Below, piece after piece: positions 31,393-44,279 of a stretch of DNA of 64,000 nucleotides. The position numbers and the translations under genes were made by a program. Origin of the DNA: Dasypus novemcinctus (lineage: Eukaryota; Chordata; Mammalia; Cingulata; Dasypodidae); the NCBI RefSeq assembly GCF_030445035.2, contig NC_080677.1, positions 7,006,001-7,070,000 on the forward strand. The letters run 5' to 3'. The stretch's first letter is position 1, and every line of letters begins with the position of its first letter. The notes under the pieces were generated by a model. It worked only from the letters and a program-made list of their open reading frames with translations. It ran no database searches and was not told the origin of the DNA.

Positions 31393-33655
31393 AATCATTT
31401 CTACCCAAACAGATTCAAAGCAATCCCAATAAAAATCCCAACAACCTTTTTTGCAGAAATAGAAAAACCAATTATTAAATTTATTTGGAAGCATAAGGGG
31501 CCCTGAATAAAAGATCTTAGTAAAGAAGAATGAAGTTGAGGACTCTCACTTCCAGACTTTAAAGCATATGACTTAGCTACAGTGGTAAAAACAGCATGGT
31601 ACTGGCATAAGGACAGACAGATTGACCAATGGAACTGAATCGAGAACCCAGAAATTGACCCACACATCTTCAGTCCAGTGATTTTTGACAAGGCTGTTAA
31701 GATCACCCACCCAGGCCAGAATAGTCTGTTCAACAAATAGTGCTGGGAGAACTGAATAGCAATATCCAAAAGAAAGTAATAGGACCCCTCTCTCACACCT
31801 TATACAAAAATTAACTCAAAATGGATCAAGGACCTAAATACAAAATGACAACCATAAAAAGGGTAAAAAGGCAGCCAAATCAAGTGGGAGAAAATATTTG
31901 GCAATTGCATATCTGATAAGGGGTTTTTATCCATGCAATATAAAAAGATCATACAACTCAACAGTAGAAAGACAAACTTATTCATTAAATAATGGGCCAA
32001 AAGGGGAAGCAGATGTGGTTCAAGTGCCTCCGCCTACCACATGGGAGGACCCAGGTTCAATCCCTGGGACCTCCTGATAAAAAACAAGAGAAATTGTGCC
32101 TGCATGGCAAGCCAGTACACAAATAGACATCTGCACACAGATGTTCATAGTGGCATTATTCACTATAGCCAAAAGCTGGAAACAATCCAGGTGTCCATCA
32201 AGTGATGAATGGATAAACAAATTGTTGTATACGCACACAATGGAATATTATGCAGTAGTAAGAAGAAATGAAGTTGTAAAACATATAACAATATGGACTA
32301 ACCTGGAAGACATTATATTGAGTAAAGCAAGCCAGACACAAAAGGAAAAATACTGCGTGTTTGCCTTATTATGAACTAAATTTTTTATGTGAAATATAAA
32401 TATATTATGTGAAATATGAATATGGGTAGAATTGCATATATAATACCATTTTTCCTGAACAAATGTGAGTCAATACTTTACAATGATGGAGACCAGATAC
32501 AGAGTACTACATATTGTATGATTACATTTATATAAGATGTAAATATAAATCAGTTCATAAGGATGAAAGGAGACTAGTTGTTATGTAGGTCTGAGGAAGG
32601 AATGCTAAGGGGTTTGGAGTCTTCCTTTTTGGGATAATGAAATTGTTCTAAAATTTTTAAGATGATGAATGTTGAACATTGTGATTATACAAAAAGCCAT
32701 TGATTAAACACTTTGGATAGAATAGCCAGAAGCAGCAGCTATGTATAGTAGGGAAAGCATAGAGAGACTCAGAGATGAGAAATTTTCTTGTTTATTTGTT
32801 TTCTGTATTTTTTATTATTATTGAAACAATGAAATGCTCTAATAATGATTGAAATGATGAATGCACAACTATGTGATGGTAGCAAATACTGTTGATTGAA
32901 TACCTTGGATTAATTGTATTCTTTATTAATAGGTACCAATTAAACTGATTAAAAAGAAAGACACAAAGAACAAATACTGTATGATTGCACTATTATGAAT
33001 GAAATATATTGTGCAAATTCATGTAGTTAATAATTAGAATATAGATCACCAAAAAATAGAAGGATGGTAGAAAATGGAAAGCTGAGATTTAATCTGTGCA
33101 GAATTGGTTAAAAGATTGTTTGCACACCTTTGGAAATGAATTGAAATGGTAAAAGCACATCATGGTGTTTTTTAACTAGAATTGTTATTATATGGGTATG
33201 ACTGGTTATGAGGGAATGTCTAAGGTCATGTGTATTACCAGAAAGAAAGTTAAAACTGTGACATGGGACTGCATGAGCTAGTAAAACCTCATGTATAATA
33301 CGAATATAGGTTATATTGCCTATATAAGACTGTTTTTACAAAATATAAATACAAATAATATACTAGACAGAAGATAAAAAAAGAGCAGCTATGTACAGCA
33401 GGAGAAGCAGAGAGGGAGAGATGATGAGTTTTGTTTGTTTATTATTATTATTGGACTAATGAAAGTGCTCTAAGAATGATTTAAGTGATGAATGCACTTG
33501 TGATTACACCAAACCATTGATTGTACATTTTGGACGGATTTATGCTTTATTAATATGTATCAATAAAATTGATTTCTTACAAAATTATGAAGAGGCTGGT
33601 GGCTCTGAATGCCTGATCTTCAAATTACCTGGACTTTTAAAAGGTAAAAAAAAAA
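31393..33655 (+). mobile_element. LINE-1 ORF2 C-terminal half and tandem 3' UTRs
   Basis: Resumes at the ORF2 position where the 25510-28822 part stopped (ttctacccaaacagatt; compare 54990). ORF2 end remnants include the frame at 32096-32374 (TIAKSWKQSRCPSSDEWINK, TMEYYAVVRRNEVV). A SINE fragment interrupts it at 32003-32113. Two successive 3' UTRs (about 32345-32955 and 32958-33600) both start after an agacacaaag string, suggesting a second L1 tail inserted here. Confidence 0.7.
32003..32113 (+). mobile_element. SINE fragment (DAS-like head)
   Basis: tRNA-like head only: 'ggggaagcagatgtggttc', 'cacatgggaggacccagg', ttcaatccctgggacctcc. It is followed directly by L1 sequence at about 32113. 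L1 sequence between the two sides appears to be missing. Confidence 0.75.
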
Positions 33656-34149
33656 AAAGCACCATGAAGAAATCACTGGACAACCAGTGTAATTTTGACT
33701 TTCTCATAAATATGGGGTAGGGAAAGAGAGAAGACAATATGGCACAAACCACAAAATTTCAGAAGTTATTTTAAAAAATTTATTAGCAACTGGGTATGAT
33801 AAAGCATGCAGAGCTCTTAGCAAACTGCCTGGAACAATCCAATTGTTAAATAAATGTGAATTGTTCCTGTCCTTATGTCAAGGAGATGCTTACAGCATAG
33901 TCCCACAGAGCGCAGTTCCTGAACTCAGGAAAATTTTTATTTTGGTATCAGCTCCATCACACACCAGATTGGATGGCTTCAAGGTTCTGTCTTCCATTTG
34001 TAAAACTGAGACAATAGTTGTACCTACTACGTGGGAATGAGTACTTGAAGAAAGAATATACATAAAATATTTTTTTAAAACATAGCACACGACTATTAAA
34101 TATTGGCTATTTATTATGTCTTTAATAAATATCAGCCAAATAGATGAAA
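33656..34149 (+). other. Intergenic DNA with a MIR-like fragment
   Basis: Around 33985-34060 'tgtcttccatttgtaaaactgagacaat...gtacctacta' is the usual MIR core. No gene. Confidence 0.5.
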
Positions 34150-34600
34150 GAAGTTGTATTTGTTTCCTGGGGTTTCCATAAAAAGTATCACAAATGGTGT
34201 AGCTTAAATATTGTTTAAGTTTATTCTCCCACACTTCTGGATGTGTGAAGTGTAAAGTCAAAGTATCTGCAAGCCCCATTCCCTCTGAAGGCTCTGGGGG
34301 TGGAAACTGCCTTGTCCCTCTCTATCTTCTGGTGGCTCCTGGTTTTCCTTGGCTTACAGTGCCATCACTCTCATTTCTGCCTCCATCTTCATCTGCTCTT
34401 CTGCCTTTCTTGTGTCTCCAAATTTCTCCCTCCCTAAAGGAACACCAACCATTGGATTTAGGGTCCATCCTAAGCCACTATGACCTCATTTTAGCTTGAT
34501 TTTCATCTGCAAAAATGTTCCTTCCAAAGAAGGTCACATCTCCAAATAAGGTGAGGATTTCATTGTACGTTTTGGGGAACAATATTCAACACACAACATA
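34150..34600. repeat. Ancient mammalian interspersed repeat (unassigned)
   Basis: 'gtttcctggggtttccataaaaagtatcac', 'ccctctgaaggctctggggg', 'cttctggtggctcc', 'ggacaccaaccattgga'-like and 'ccaaataaggt' follow the order of a widespread mammalian repeat I recognise but cannot name safely. The ORF at 34245-34499 is a shadow. Confidence 0.5.
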
Positions 34601-36619
34601 AGCAAATCTGCAGATTTCTTTTCTTTCATCTGGTCAACAACACAGGGCAGGTGAAATAAAGAAAGAACGTTGGTGATCTGGAACTAAAAATAAATGAATA
34701 CAATGTAAAATATTAAAATGAATATTGGAGAAAGCAATGTATAGTACTGCTTAAATGGTTTTGCTGACTTGAAGAGAGTTCGTAATGAATTCAGAACTGA
34801 TAAAATATTTAGCAAGTAAGATGTCTCCTCTACTATGAATACTTCAATAAAAGCATTATCATATATTGGCAGCACATTATTGTTCTCTAAATGTGCAGAG
34901 CAGATGTGATTATCACCTTTAAACAACAGTTCAGAGCCAAGAAGCTAGGGCTGCATGTGCATTGTTGGAATTAGTGCAGATAGTAAATTAGGTGGTCATT
35001 CCCTCTTATTTTGTAACTCACTTAGGAAGAGAAAAGTTGGATTAGCTTTGTAGGGGAGCATTGGTAATATATTTCAAAAGGCTGTGGAGGGGAGGCTTCA
35101 GGACAGAACAATTGCTCTACTGCCTCCAGGTAGTGTCAGGGTATTGATTAAGACTTGGAACTCATTGTTTTCAACCCCTGAAAAAGGAAAATTATATAAT
35201 AACTGTATTCCCTAATTCACTCCTTCAACTTCTTTGAAGAAGTATCTATTGAGCACTATCTGTTGTCACAGGAAATTTGGCATACAAAATATGACTTTAA
35301 ATTTAAATAACTTTGCAGCCTAGGCAGAATGGTAAAAATATTTCGGTAGAACTGGATGGAAAACCGATATGGAATTTAAAAAAGAGAGAGAAGTTACATA
35401 TAGTCTGTTAGAATGAGGGAGGCTTCCTGGTAGGCAGTGACTCTTGAATTAAGTGCTGGCAGTGAGATAGTAACAATGAGGAATGGAAGAGGAGAGGACA
35501 GCATTTCAGCTTAAGAGCAGTGTAAACCAGGATACTGAAGCAGTAATGCAGGCGACTTGTTTGAAGAACCATTATCCTGTTTAATTTTTCATCCGTGATG
35601 TAACACAAAGAGACAACAGGAGATAAGGATGTACATCCACTGGAAGTGGATAACAGGGTTATTAGAAATTGTGGTTTCTTATAATGAATGGTACTGTGGG
35701 GTCTTATTTGGGTGGAATATTTCCAGTGGATATATATCCATATATATATAAGAAATTTATGTATATATATATATATATACATAAATTTCTTTCCATAATG
35801 ACTCCCCCTTCCCATGGGTTGCCTGATATAAAGTACAAATAAAGAGAAGTGAAAGTTCTGGTCCCAAACTACAAATATTGATACCTATTTAGTAAGCGAG
35901 GCTGAAAAACACTGATTGCTTCTTTCTCTCTACCAGTGTTAACACTATGTTACATGAGTACAACGTGCATGATGCCATCATAAAACAACTTCATCGCCCA
36001 CTGTCTTTAAATCCACATTGTGGACTAGACATTCCCCTTCTATTGGAGAACCCTTATGGAAGCCCCAGAGACCTCTAGTCCCTCAAAGGTAATATACAGT
36101 TCCCTGGTCACCTCACATGATTGTCCAATGTCTTAAAATAGTCAAACTTCCATTCTTGCTTCCAAGGGAATACTTCTTCTTATCTATACACTAGTTGCCT
36201 GCTTTGGCATAGGGCGAGGGAGGAAAGTGCATTAGAAACAGGGAAGCAGTTAGATTCTTCTCTTTTCCATCTAGTTCCTCTAGTGTTAACCCTGTTTGCA
36301 GCCCTCCTGGAAAGCTCTGTCTTAATGGTTATTGTTGTGCTAATTTAACATCTGGACTTACTGGGCTTAGCAGGTATTTCTATAAGACCTATTTTTTTCT
36401 TGCAGGTGCTGGGAGTAGCCCCCTCTTAGTTCTCTTGATATGGGTGACCGCATATATATTTCAGTTAGATGTCTGTGTATTTTTGTAGTGTCCAGGGCTC
36501 CATCACCATTTTATGTATGCTGATGAAAGAGTTGGCATTCTTGTCTTTTGCTTGAACTTAGTGCAAAGATATGAAGGCGATCCACATTATTACTTACAGG
36601 GTTATGTAGATGTCCGTTA
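34601..36619. other. Intergenic DNA with L2/MIR traces and a palindrome
   Basis: L2/MIR-like phrase at about 35222-35265 ('gaagtatctattgagcac'). A perfect 40-bp palindrome is at 35751-35790. No supported gene. Confidence 0.45.
35751..35790. repeat. Perfect 40-bp inverted repeat without spacer
   Basis: The left arm agaaatttatgtatatatat (35751-35770) is the exact reverse complement of the right arm atatatatacataaatttct (35771-35790). The centre is an (AT)n run. Could extrude as a cruciform. Confidence 0.95.
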
Positions 36620-37440
36620 TCTGGCTGAAAGCATTCTCTTCTATTATTATTTTGCTAAGAGATATTCAAGAATGGGTGTTGAATTTTGTTAAATATTTTT
36701 ATTGTTTTTACTAATTTCCTGCTTTTATTGAGATGATTATATAGTTTTTCTTCTTTAAATTTATCTGTACAGTAAATAACAATATTGTTTTTGAATGTTA
36801 AGCTAAAAAGGCATTCCTGTAATAAATTTTCCCCTTGGTCACGACAAATTATCCTTTGAAAATATTGTTTGATTTGATTTGATAAAATTTGGTTTAGAAT
36901 CTTGCATCCTTTTTCTTGAAAGATATTGATCTGTTGTCTTTTCTTGAGCTGCCTTTTTCAGTTTTTTTTTTTATGTCACTGTAATGCTGGTCTCGTAATG
37001 AGTTGGGAAATATTTCTTCTACATTAATTTTCAGAACAATTTTATGTGGAATTGGTGTTACCTTTTCCTTAATTGTATGATAGAATTCACCAGTGAACTC
37101 ATTTCATTTGCCTGGATTTTTATCTTTGGGAAGGTTTGTAACCACAAGTTCCATTTGTTTAACACATATGGTTCTATTCAGGTTATCTATTTTTCAAGGA
37201 CTGATCTTTTGTAGTTTTTGTCTTTCAAGGAATTTGTCCATTTCCTCTAAATTGTGAAATTTGTTGGCATAAAATAGTGCATAACATTTCGTTATTATCC
37301 TCTTAATATCTTTGCAATCTATAGTAATGTCATACTGTCGTACCTGGTATTGGTATTTTGTGACTTTTAAACTTACAAATCTGGTTTGCGTTTTGTTAAT
37401 TTTATTGAACTTATCAAAGAACCAGCTATAGGACTTTTTG
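36620..37440 (-). mobile_element. Old LINE-1 (L1M-like) fragment
   Basis: Diverged reverse-strand ORF2 sequence ('ttactaatttcctgcttttattgagatga', 'ggcattcctgtaataaat', 'tttgtccatttcctctaaattg'). Confidence 0.6.
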
Positions 37441-39218
37441 GTTTATTTTTTCATTTTAAAAATAGCTTATTGAAGTACATATTCATATCATACATATTAT
37501 ACATATATATCATATGTATGAAAATACATAAACAATAAGTGTATAGTACAAGTTGTGAACTTACAAAACAAACATACGTAACATCATTCACGGCTCCATA
37601 CATCACCCCACTACCAACTCCTTGCATTATTGTAAAACATTGGTAACAATTTATCAAGGTACATTGTCAAAATATTACTACTAACTATAGTCCATATCTT
37701 ACATCTGTATTTTAGGTTGGGTGTATTTTACCTCCAACCTACCCTATTACTTTTTTTGTTCACAAACCATATTATTTATCTAAAGTATACAATCAAAGGT
37801 GTCATCAACAAGTTGCACATTCATCACTTCAATCAATATTAAAGCATTTCTGTTAATACAAAAAAAAAAGAAAAATAACAAAAAAGTATCTATCATACTA
37901 ATATGTAAATGCTACTAATTAAAAATCTTATCATGTGCTTTCATCATTTCTATTCATTTTCAAACATTTACATACAACGTTTTACCAATTCTGCACAGAT
38001 TATATCTCAGCTTTCCACTCTCTAAACACATTCTACTCTCTGGTGATTTATAATCTAGCTATTACCTCCATGAGTGTGCTCATTATATAAGTGAAATCAT
38101 ACAATATTTGTCCTTTTCTGTGGCTTGCTTCACTCAACATAATGTCCTCCAGGTTCATCCATGTTGGCACATATTTCACAACTTCATTTCTTCTTACAGT
38201 CACATAATATTCCATCATGTGACTCTACCACAGTTTATCCATTCTTCAGTTGATGGACCCCTGGACACCTGGGTTGCTTTCAGCTTTTGACAATTTTAAA
38301 TAATGTCATTGTGAACTTTTGTGTGCAAATGTCTCTTCATGTCACTGCTCTCAGCTCTTTTGGGTGTATACCTAGTAGTGGTACTGCTGGGTCACATAGT
38401 AGATCTGTATCTAACTTCTTTAGGAACCACCAAACGGACTTGCGCAGTGGCTGTATCATTCTACATTCCCACCCACAGTGAATAAGTGTTTGTATCTCTC
38501 CACATCCTCTTCAACACTTGCAGTTTTCTGTTTTGTTAATAGTGGCTATTTCTGTAGGTGTGAAATGATTCCTCATTGTACCTTTGATTTGCATTTCTTA
38601 ATAACCAGGGATGTTGAACATTTTTTCATCTGTTTTTTTCTCCTTTTGTATTTCTTCTTTAGAAAAATGTCTATTTAGGTATTTTCCCCATTTCTTAATC
38701 AGGGCATTTGTCTTTTTATTGTTGAGTTTTATGATCTCTTTATATATCATGAATATTAGACCCTTGTCAGATACGTGATTTCCAAATATTTTCTCCCATT
38801 GAGTAGGCTGCCTTTGTACCCTCTTCACAAAGTCCTCCGAGGTGCAGAAGTGTTTCATTTTGAGGAGGTCCCATTTATCTGTATTTACTTTTGCTGCTTG
38901 TGCCTTGGGTGTAAGGTTTAAGAGACACCCACCTACTACAAGGTCTTGTAGATGTTTCCCTACATTATCCTCTAGGACTTTTATGGTCCTGCCTTTTCTA
39001 TTTTGGTCTTTGATCCATTTTGAGTTGATTCTTGTGTAGGGAGTGAGATAGAAGTCCTGTTATCCAGTTCTCCTGGAACCATTTGTTGAAGAGGCTGTTT
39101 TGACCCAGAAAAGTACACTTGGTAGGCTTATCAAAGATCAGTGGCTCCAGAGAACTATTTGTGAACTCTCAATTCAATTCCATTGATCAATGTGTCTATC
39201 TCTATGCCAGTAGCATAT
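37441..39218 (-). mobile_element. LINE-1, 3' UTR and ORF2 C-terminus
   Basis: Reverse-strand L1. The 3' UTR is at about 37441-38090 and ORF2 C-terminal remnants follow to 39210 (for example 'gatgttgaacattttttcatctg', and the reverse frame at 38858-38598 with YKEIIKLNNKKTNALIKKWG). Interrupted by a nested retroposon; continues at 40907. Confidence 0.75.
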
Positions 39219-40906
39219 TTTTAAAATTTTTATTATTATTTTTTATTTTTAAAGAAGCTTTACATTACATAAATGTTACATTAAAAAAATTTAAGGGCTT
39301 CCCATATGCCCCACTCCCTCACCCTCCCACACTTTCCCACATCAACAACATTACTCATTAGTGTGATGTATTTGTTACAATTGATGAAAAAATATTGAAG
39401 CTTTGCTACTAACCATGGATTACAGTTTACATTATAGTTTACACTCTATCCCACAAAATTTTGTATGTTATGACAAAATATACAATGGCTTGTATCTGTC
39501 ACTGCCATGTCAGACATGACAACTCCAATGTCCCCAAAATGCCCCCATATTACATTATTCTTCCATCGCCCATCCCTCAGGAACCTCTGATAATCACTGC
39601 CTTTATATCAATGATAAGATTTCTTCCATTGTTAGAAAAATAATAAGTCTATAGTATAATAATAATAAATTTACTTTAGTCTATTGTTCATTTCCCAATC
39701 TTGAGGATTTGGGGATGGTGAAGCCCACTCGTCTTCTAATTGAGAGGGAGCTTAGATCCCATGAGACAGATGGATGGAGCTATCTTGATTGCAGTTGCAG
39801 ACACTCCCTGTTCCTTGGGATGGGCATTGTCCACAATCATCTCCTTGTTAGTTGTCCTGGGTGAGTCTAGTGAACTGAAAAGCAGATGTTGCAGCTCTGC
39901 TGAAATTCAGGGCTCAACTGGTACATGGATGGAGCAAAGATTTAATTCTCTGGGACATATATTTACCAGGTATAGTGCTAATTATAGGTTCAAATAAAAG
40001 GGGCAGAAAAGTCATGTGTAGACAACCTATAAATGAGTCTAACTTTGTTACATGGGGGAGGATAAATTTCAATGTAAGGGGAAGTAGATATGGCTCAAGT
40101 GATTGGGCTCCCATCTACCATATAGGAGGTCCAGGGTTCAATAACTGGGGCCTCCTGGTGAAGGCAAGCTGGCCTGTGTAGCGAGCTGGCCCACATGGAG
40201 TGCTGGCCCACACAAGAGTGCTGTCCTGCACAGGAGTGCTGGCCCATGTAGAAAGCTGGTGCAGCAATATGATACAATAAAAAGAGACACAGAGGAGAGA
40301 CAATAAGAGACACAGCAGACCAGGGAGCTGAGGTTGCACAAGAGATTGAGCACCTCTCTCCCACTCTAGAAGGTTCCAGGATCAGTTCCCAGAGCTGCCT
40401 AGTGAGAATACAAGCAGACACAGAAGAATACACAGTGAATGGATACTAAAAGCAGGCAACAGGGGTGGGGAAGAGAAATAAAAATAAATCTTAAAAAAAA
40501 TTTTCAATGTAAGGCACAGTAAGAGGGTGCTGAATTCCTGAGCTGTCTTCCCTGCTTATAGTTTCTATATGTCTCTAGAGCCCTCAGTATCCATGCTATC
40601 TGAGGCACTGTTTACTGTAACGGTCAATGAGATCTTACTGAGACATGCATAAGCATAACCTCTGGAACCTTTGAAATCTCTTAGCCATAAAAGCTAATTT
40701 GTATTTAATATTTCCCCCTTTTGGCCAAGGTCTTTTTCCAGATGCATTGCCAGCTGGCACTTGGAAGTAATCCCTTGGTGCCAAGGAGGTTCATCCCCAG
40801 GAGTCATATCTGATGCTGTGGGAAGGTAGTGCACTTACCTGCTGAATTTAGCTTAGAGAGAGGCCACTTTTGAGCAGCAAGGAGGCTTTCAAGAGGTAAC
40901 TCTTAG
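39219..40906 (-). mobile_element. Retroposon-like repeat (family C), copy 2, with 9-bp target duplication
   Basis: Inserted in the L1 between direct repeats gtagcatat at 39210-39218 and 40907-40915. Its T-rich left end (39219-39265) is a poly(A) tail on the other strand, so it moved by a LINE-type mechanism. Its right part is homologous to copy 1 (13640-13830). A SINE is nested inside at 40080-40501. No ORF of note. Confidence 0.7.
40080..40501 (+). mobile_element. tRNA-derived SINE (DAS-like), with 13-bp target duplication
   Basis: Head 'gaagtagatatggctcaag', B-box-like ggttcaataactgggg, body with 'aagagacacagaggagagac', A-rich end at 40485-40501. The direct repeat tttcaatgtaagg is at 40067-40079 and 40502-40514. 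This copy carries a second 'agattgagcacctctctccc' segment, so it is longer in the middle than simple copies. Confidence 0.88.
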
Positions 40907-41404
40907 GTAGCATATAATACTTAGCTAACTTCAAGGTCAGAAAGCATGAGTCCTACAACTTTGCCCTTCTTTTTAAGGATTATTTTTTTGGCTATTTGGC
41001 ACCCCTTGCCTTTTCAAATAAATTTGGTAATTGACCTTTCTATTTCTGTAAAGTAGGCTGTTGGAATGTTGATTGGTATTGCCTTGAATCTGCACATCTA
41101 TTTTGGTGGAATTAACATCATCGTTTAGTCTTCCAATCCCTGAACACAAAAATCTCCTTCCACTTGTTTAAGTCATCTTTGATGTTTTTAAGCAGTCTTT
41201 TGTAGTTTTCTGAATATAGAGCCTTGATACATTTGGTTAAATTAATTCCTAGATTTTTAAGTCTTTTTGTTGCTATCATAAATGGCATCTTTTTCTTCAT
41301 TTCCTCCTTAGCTTACTCATTACCAGTGTATAGAAAAGTTACTGATTTTTATGTGTTGTTCTTATATCCTGCCACTTTTCTACATCAATCAAGATGATCA
41401 TGTG
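40907..41404 (-). mobile_element. LINE-1 continuation, ORF2
   Basis: Resumes the minus-strand L1 ('aagcatgagtcctacaactttg', 'ggctatttggcaccccttgcc') up to the SINE insertion. Confidence 0.75.
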
Positions 41405-41738
41405 GTTCCCCCCCCCATGGCTTTTTTTTTTTTGCTTGCTGTCTGTTCTCTGTGCCCATTTGCTGTGCATTCTTCTGTGTCTGTATTTTATTTATTCATC
41501 CCCTCCCCCCTTGCAGCTTGCTTGTTGTCTGCTCTCTGTGTCCACTCGCTGTGTGCTCGTCTGTGTTTTTGCTTGTCTCTCTTTTTTTGTTGACCTGCTG
41601 AGTCAGCTCTCCACAGTGCTGGTGGGACAGCAGCACTCCGCAATGCCCAGGCCAGTGGCTCTCCACAGCATGCAGGTGAGCCTGCCTTCACAAGGAGGTA
41701 GATGGGAGCCCAGCTGATTGAGCCACAACTGCTTCCCA
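41405..41738 (-). mobile_element. tRNA-derived SINE (DAS-like), with 8-bp target duplication
   Basis: T-rich tail at the left (41422-41432), tRNA-like head at the right (gggagcccagctgattgag...gcttccc). Flanked by atcatgtg at 41397-41404 and 41739-41746. Confidence 0.85.
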
Positions 41739-42600
41739 ATCATGTGATTTTTAAAATGTAGTATATTATGTTAATTGATTTTATTATGTTGAACCATGCC
41801 TGAATAACAGGAATAAAACCCTCTTGTTCATGTTGTATAATTCTTTCTAAATGCTGTTGAATTTGAATGGTAAGTATTTTGCTGAGAATTTTTGCATCTT
41901 TGTTCACTAGAAAGATTGGTCTATAATTTTATTTTCTTGTGGTGTCTTTATCTGGCTTTGATATTAGGGTGATGATTGCTTCATAAAATGTACTGGGTAA
42001 TTTTCCCTCCTCTTCAATTTTTTGGAAAAAAAATTAAACAGAATTGGCATTAATTATTCTCAAAATATTTAGTAGACTTCACCTGTGAAGCCATCAGGTC
42101 CTGACTTTTCTTTGTTGGAAGATTTTTAATAACTGATTCAATCTCTTTGCTTGTGATTGGTTTGTTGAGTTCCTGTAATTCTTGTAGAGTCAATGTAGGT
42201 AGTTTGTGCATTTCTAGAATTTGTCAATTTCATCTAGGTTGTCTAAGTTGTTGCATACAGTTTCTCATAATAATCTTTTATGATTCTTTTTACTCCCATG
42301 GGGTCAGTCATAATGTTCTCCCTTTCATTTCTAATTTTATTTATTTGCATCTTCTCTATTTTTCTTCTCTAACTGAAGAACTCCTTTTAGTATTTCCTGC
42401 AGAGTTGGATTATTGTTTACAAGCTCTCTTAGTTTCTGTTTATCTGTGAGTATTTTAAATTCACTGTCATATTTGAAGGACAGTTTTGCCAGATAAAGAA
42501 TTCTTGGCTGGAAGATTTTCTCTTTCAGTACCTTTATTATATCATACCACTGCTGTCTTGCCTCCATGGTTTCAGAAGACCCAGGAAAACTCTGGAAAAT
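41739..42600 (-). mobile_element. LINE-1 continuation, ORF2 fragment and ORF1 end
   Basis: Reverse strand. ORF2 remnants to about 42340 are followed directly by an ORF1 C-terminal piece (42567-42337, QQWYDIIKVLKEKIFQPRIL), with the normal ORF2 start missing. This points to a large internal deletion or to two L1 pieces side by side. Confidence 0.65.
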
Positions 42601-44279
42601 TCAATTAATATCATAATTCTAAAAATGCAACTGGGGATTTAAATTTTTAGATCCCAAACTATTTTTACATTTTTTGCCATACACAAAGGCAAGCTGCTCC
42701 CTTACCCTGTTTGGTATAGAACTTGTAGTTCTTCAGAATAAAAGTTCTAAGTGGTATTAGAAAAAGAAGAAAATATGGTTTTAGAAAAAATGACTAAGTG
42801 AAAGAGTTGGGCTTAACTGACTAGATATGGGTTTAGAAATTTATAATCAGATTAACGTAAGTGAAGATGAAAAATTATTCCCTTCATCTTGACTTGGCAA
42901 ATGCTCTAAAAGCTTTAAAGATTGCCCTCCAGCAAACCCACAAATTGAGATCTCAGGCAACAAATAGATACTTTACACTGTAGGCCTGAAGATGAATTCA
43001 GAAAGAAGAAACAAATGACACAAGTAGAGCTTCATTGTTATTTACTATCCTGATATATATGTGCAAAAATAACACATGCATACCATGGCAAGCCACTTAT
43101 AAGACATTGCACTGTACCCAAATAAGTGAGTATCACAAAGTCTGCAATATCTTGATGAATCTTTTTTATATGTTATTAATCCTTTGCTCATTAACATGCA
43201 CAAAAATGTTCCTCATCTTTTCTGTAATTATAATATCATATATCTATGTAATTATGCCTTATGCACATAATTATGCCATGCCTATATGATTTAGGGACTA
43301 GAAAGGACATGGCCCATCAACGTTTCAATTATAGAACACATTTTTCAAAGCATAGACAGATGTGTGCATATCAAAGGAATACACACATAAGCAGAGCAGA
43401 TCTGCTACAGCAATTATATACGCCCCATCTTAGCAACACACATTCATAGGCTTTCCTGATGTTGAGAACTGCATCATGAATTTTGTTTGTACATTTCCAT
43501 ACATGGACATCTATGTCTGCAGTTTCAGGTTTCCCTAAAAAGACCTATTGTAGTCTGTGGTAGACAATCACCCAGGGTCCCAACAGATGGGCCCTCAAAT
43601 GAATATAAAAAGGAACAGAAGAGTATAGGAGTAATTAGTGGGGCCCATGAAGATCAAGAGAGATTTTGTTACTTTTTAATGGAAAAATTCACATATGCCC
43701 AGGGAAATAATCCAGGAGAAAAAGACCCTGACTCAACAGAAAAGTAGAATGGTTACAGGGGCTAAATTGTTGAGACCATGATAAGAGAGGATGAGGGAAA
43801 AGCACGATGAGAGGGAATAGGTTTTGTTTGTGGCAGATGTAACTCTTCCCTTTCAAATGTTGGAATGCAAAGAATATAGGTGTAAATGCTCATAGTTTGG
43901 TAGACTTGTTTGTCAGGTAATAAGCCCCTAACTAATTGCTTATATTATCCCTCTAAAATATAAAGCTAGGTCTTTGGCTGATATTGAAATGGGAAGAAAT
44001 TAAAACTTTAAAGAAAGAAGATAAAGTATGATATAAAGCTCTTGGAGAATGAATGATCATTTATTACTATGTTTACAGCAGTTTTTGTAAGAACAAACTC
44101 AGATTTAAAATATTCTCGAAAGTAATTTTCTCAAGTGAGTTTGAGAAAATTTAGTCAAAATCCTGCTCATTCTATGAGAACAAGCTTAAGTGTAAGTATT
44201 TTTCTCAAAAGTAAGTTCTCAAGGTGTTTTTAAGTCTGCATGAAACATAGCAGTTTAATATTTCTTTTAGAATTTTTGG
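42601..44279. other. Intergenic DNA
   Basis: No gene, RNA gene or clear repeat seen. Short ORFs at 43035-43747 show no domain or composition suggesting a protein. Confidence 0.45.
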
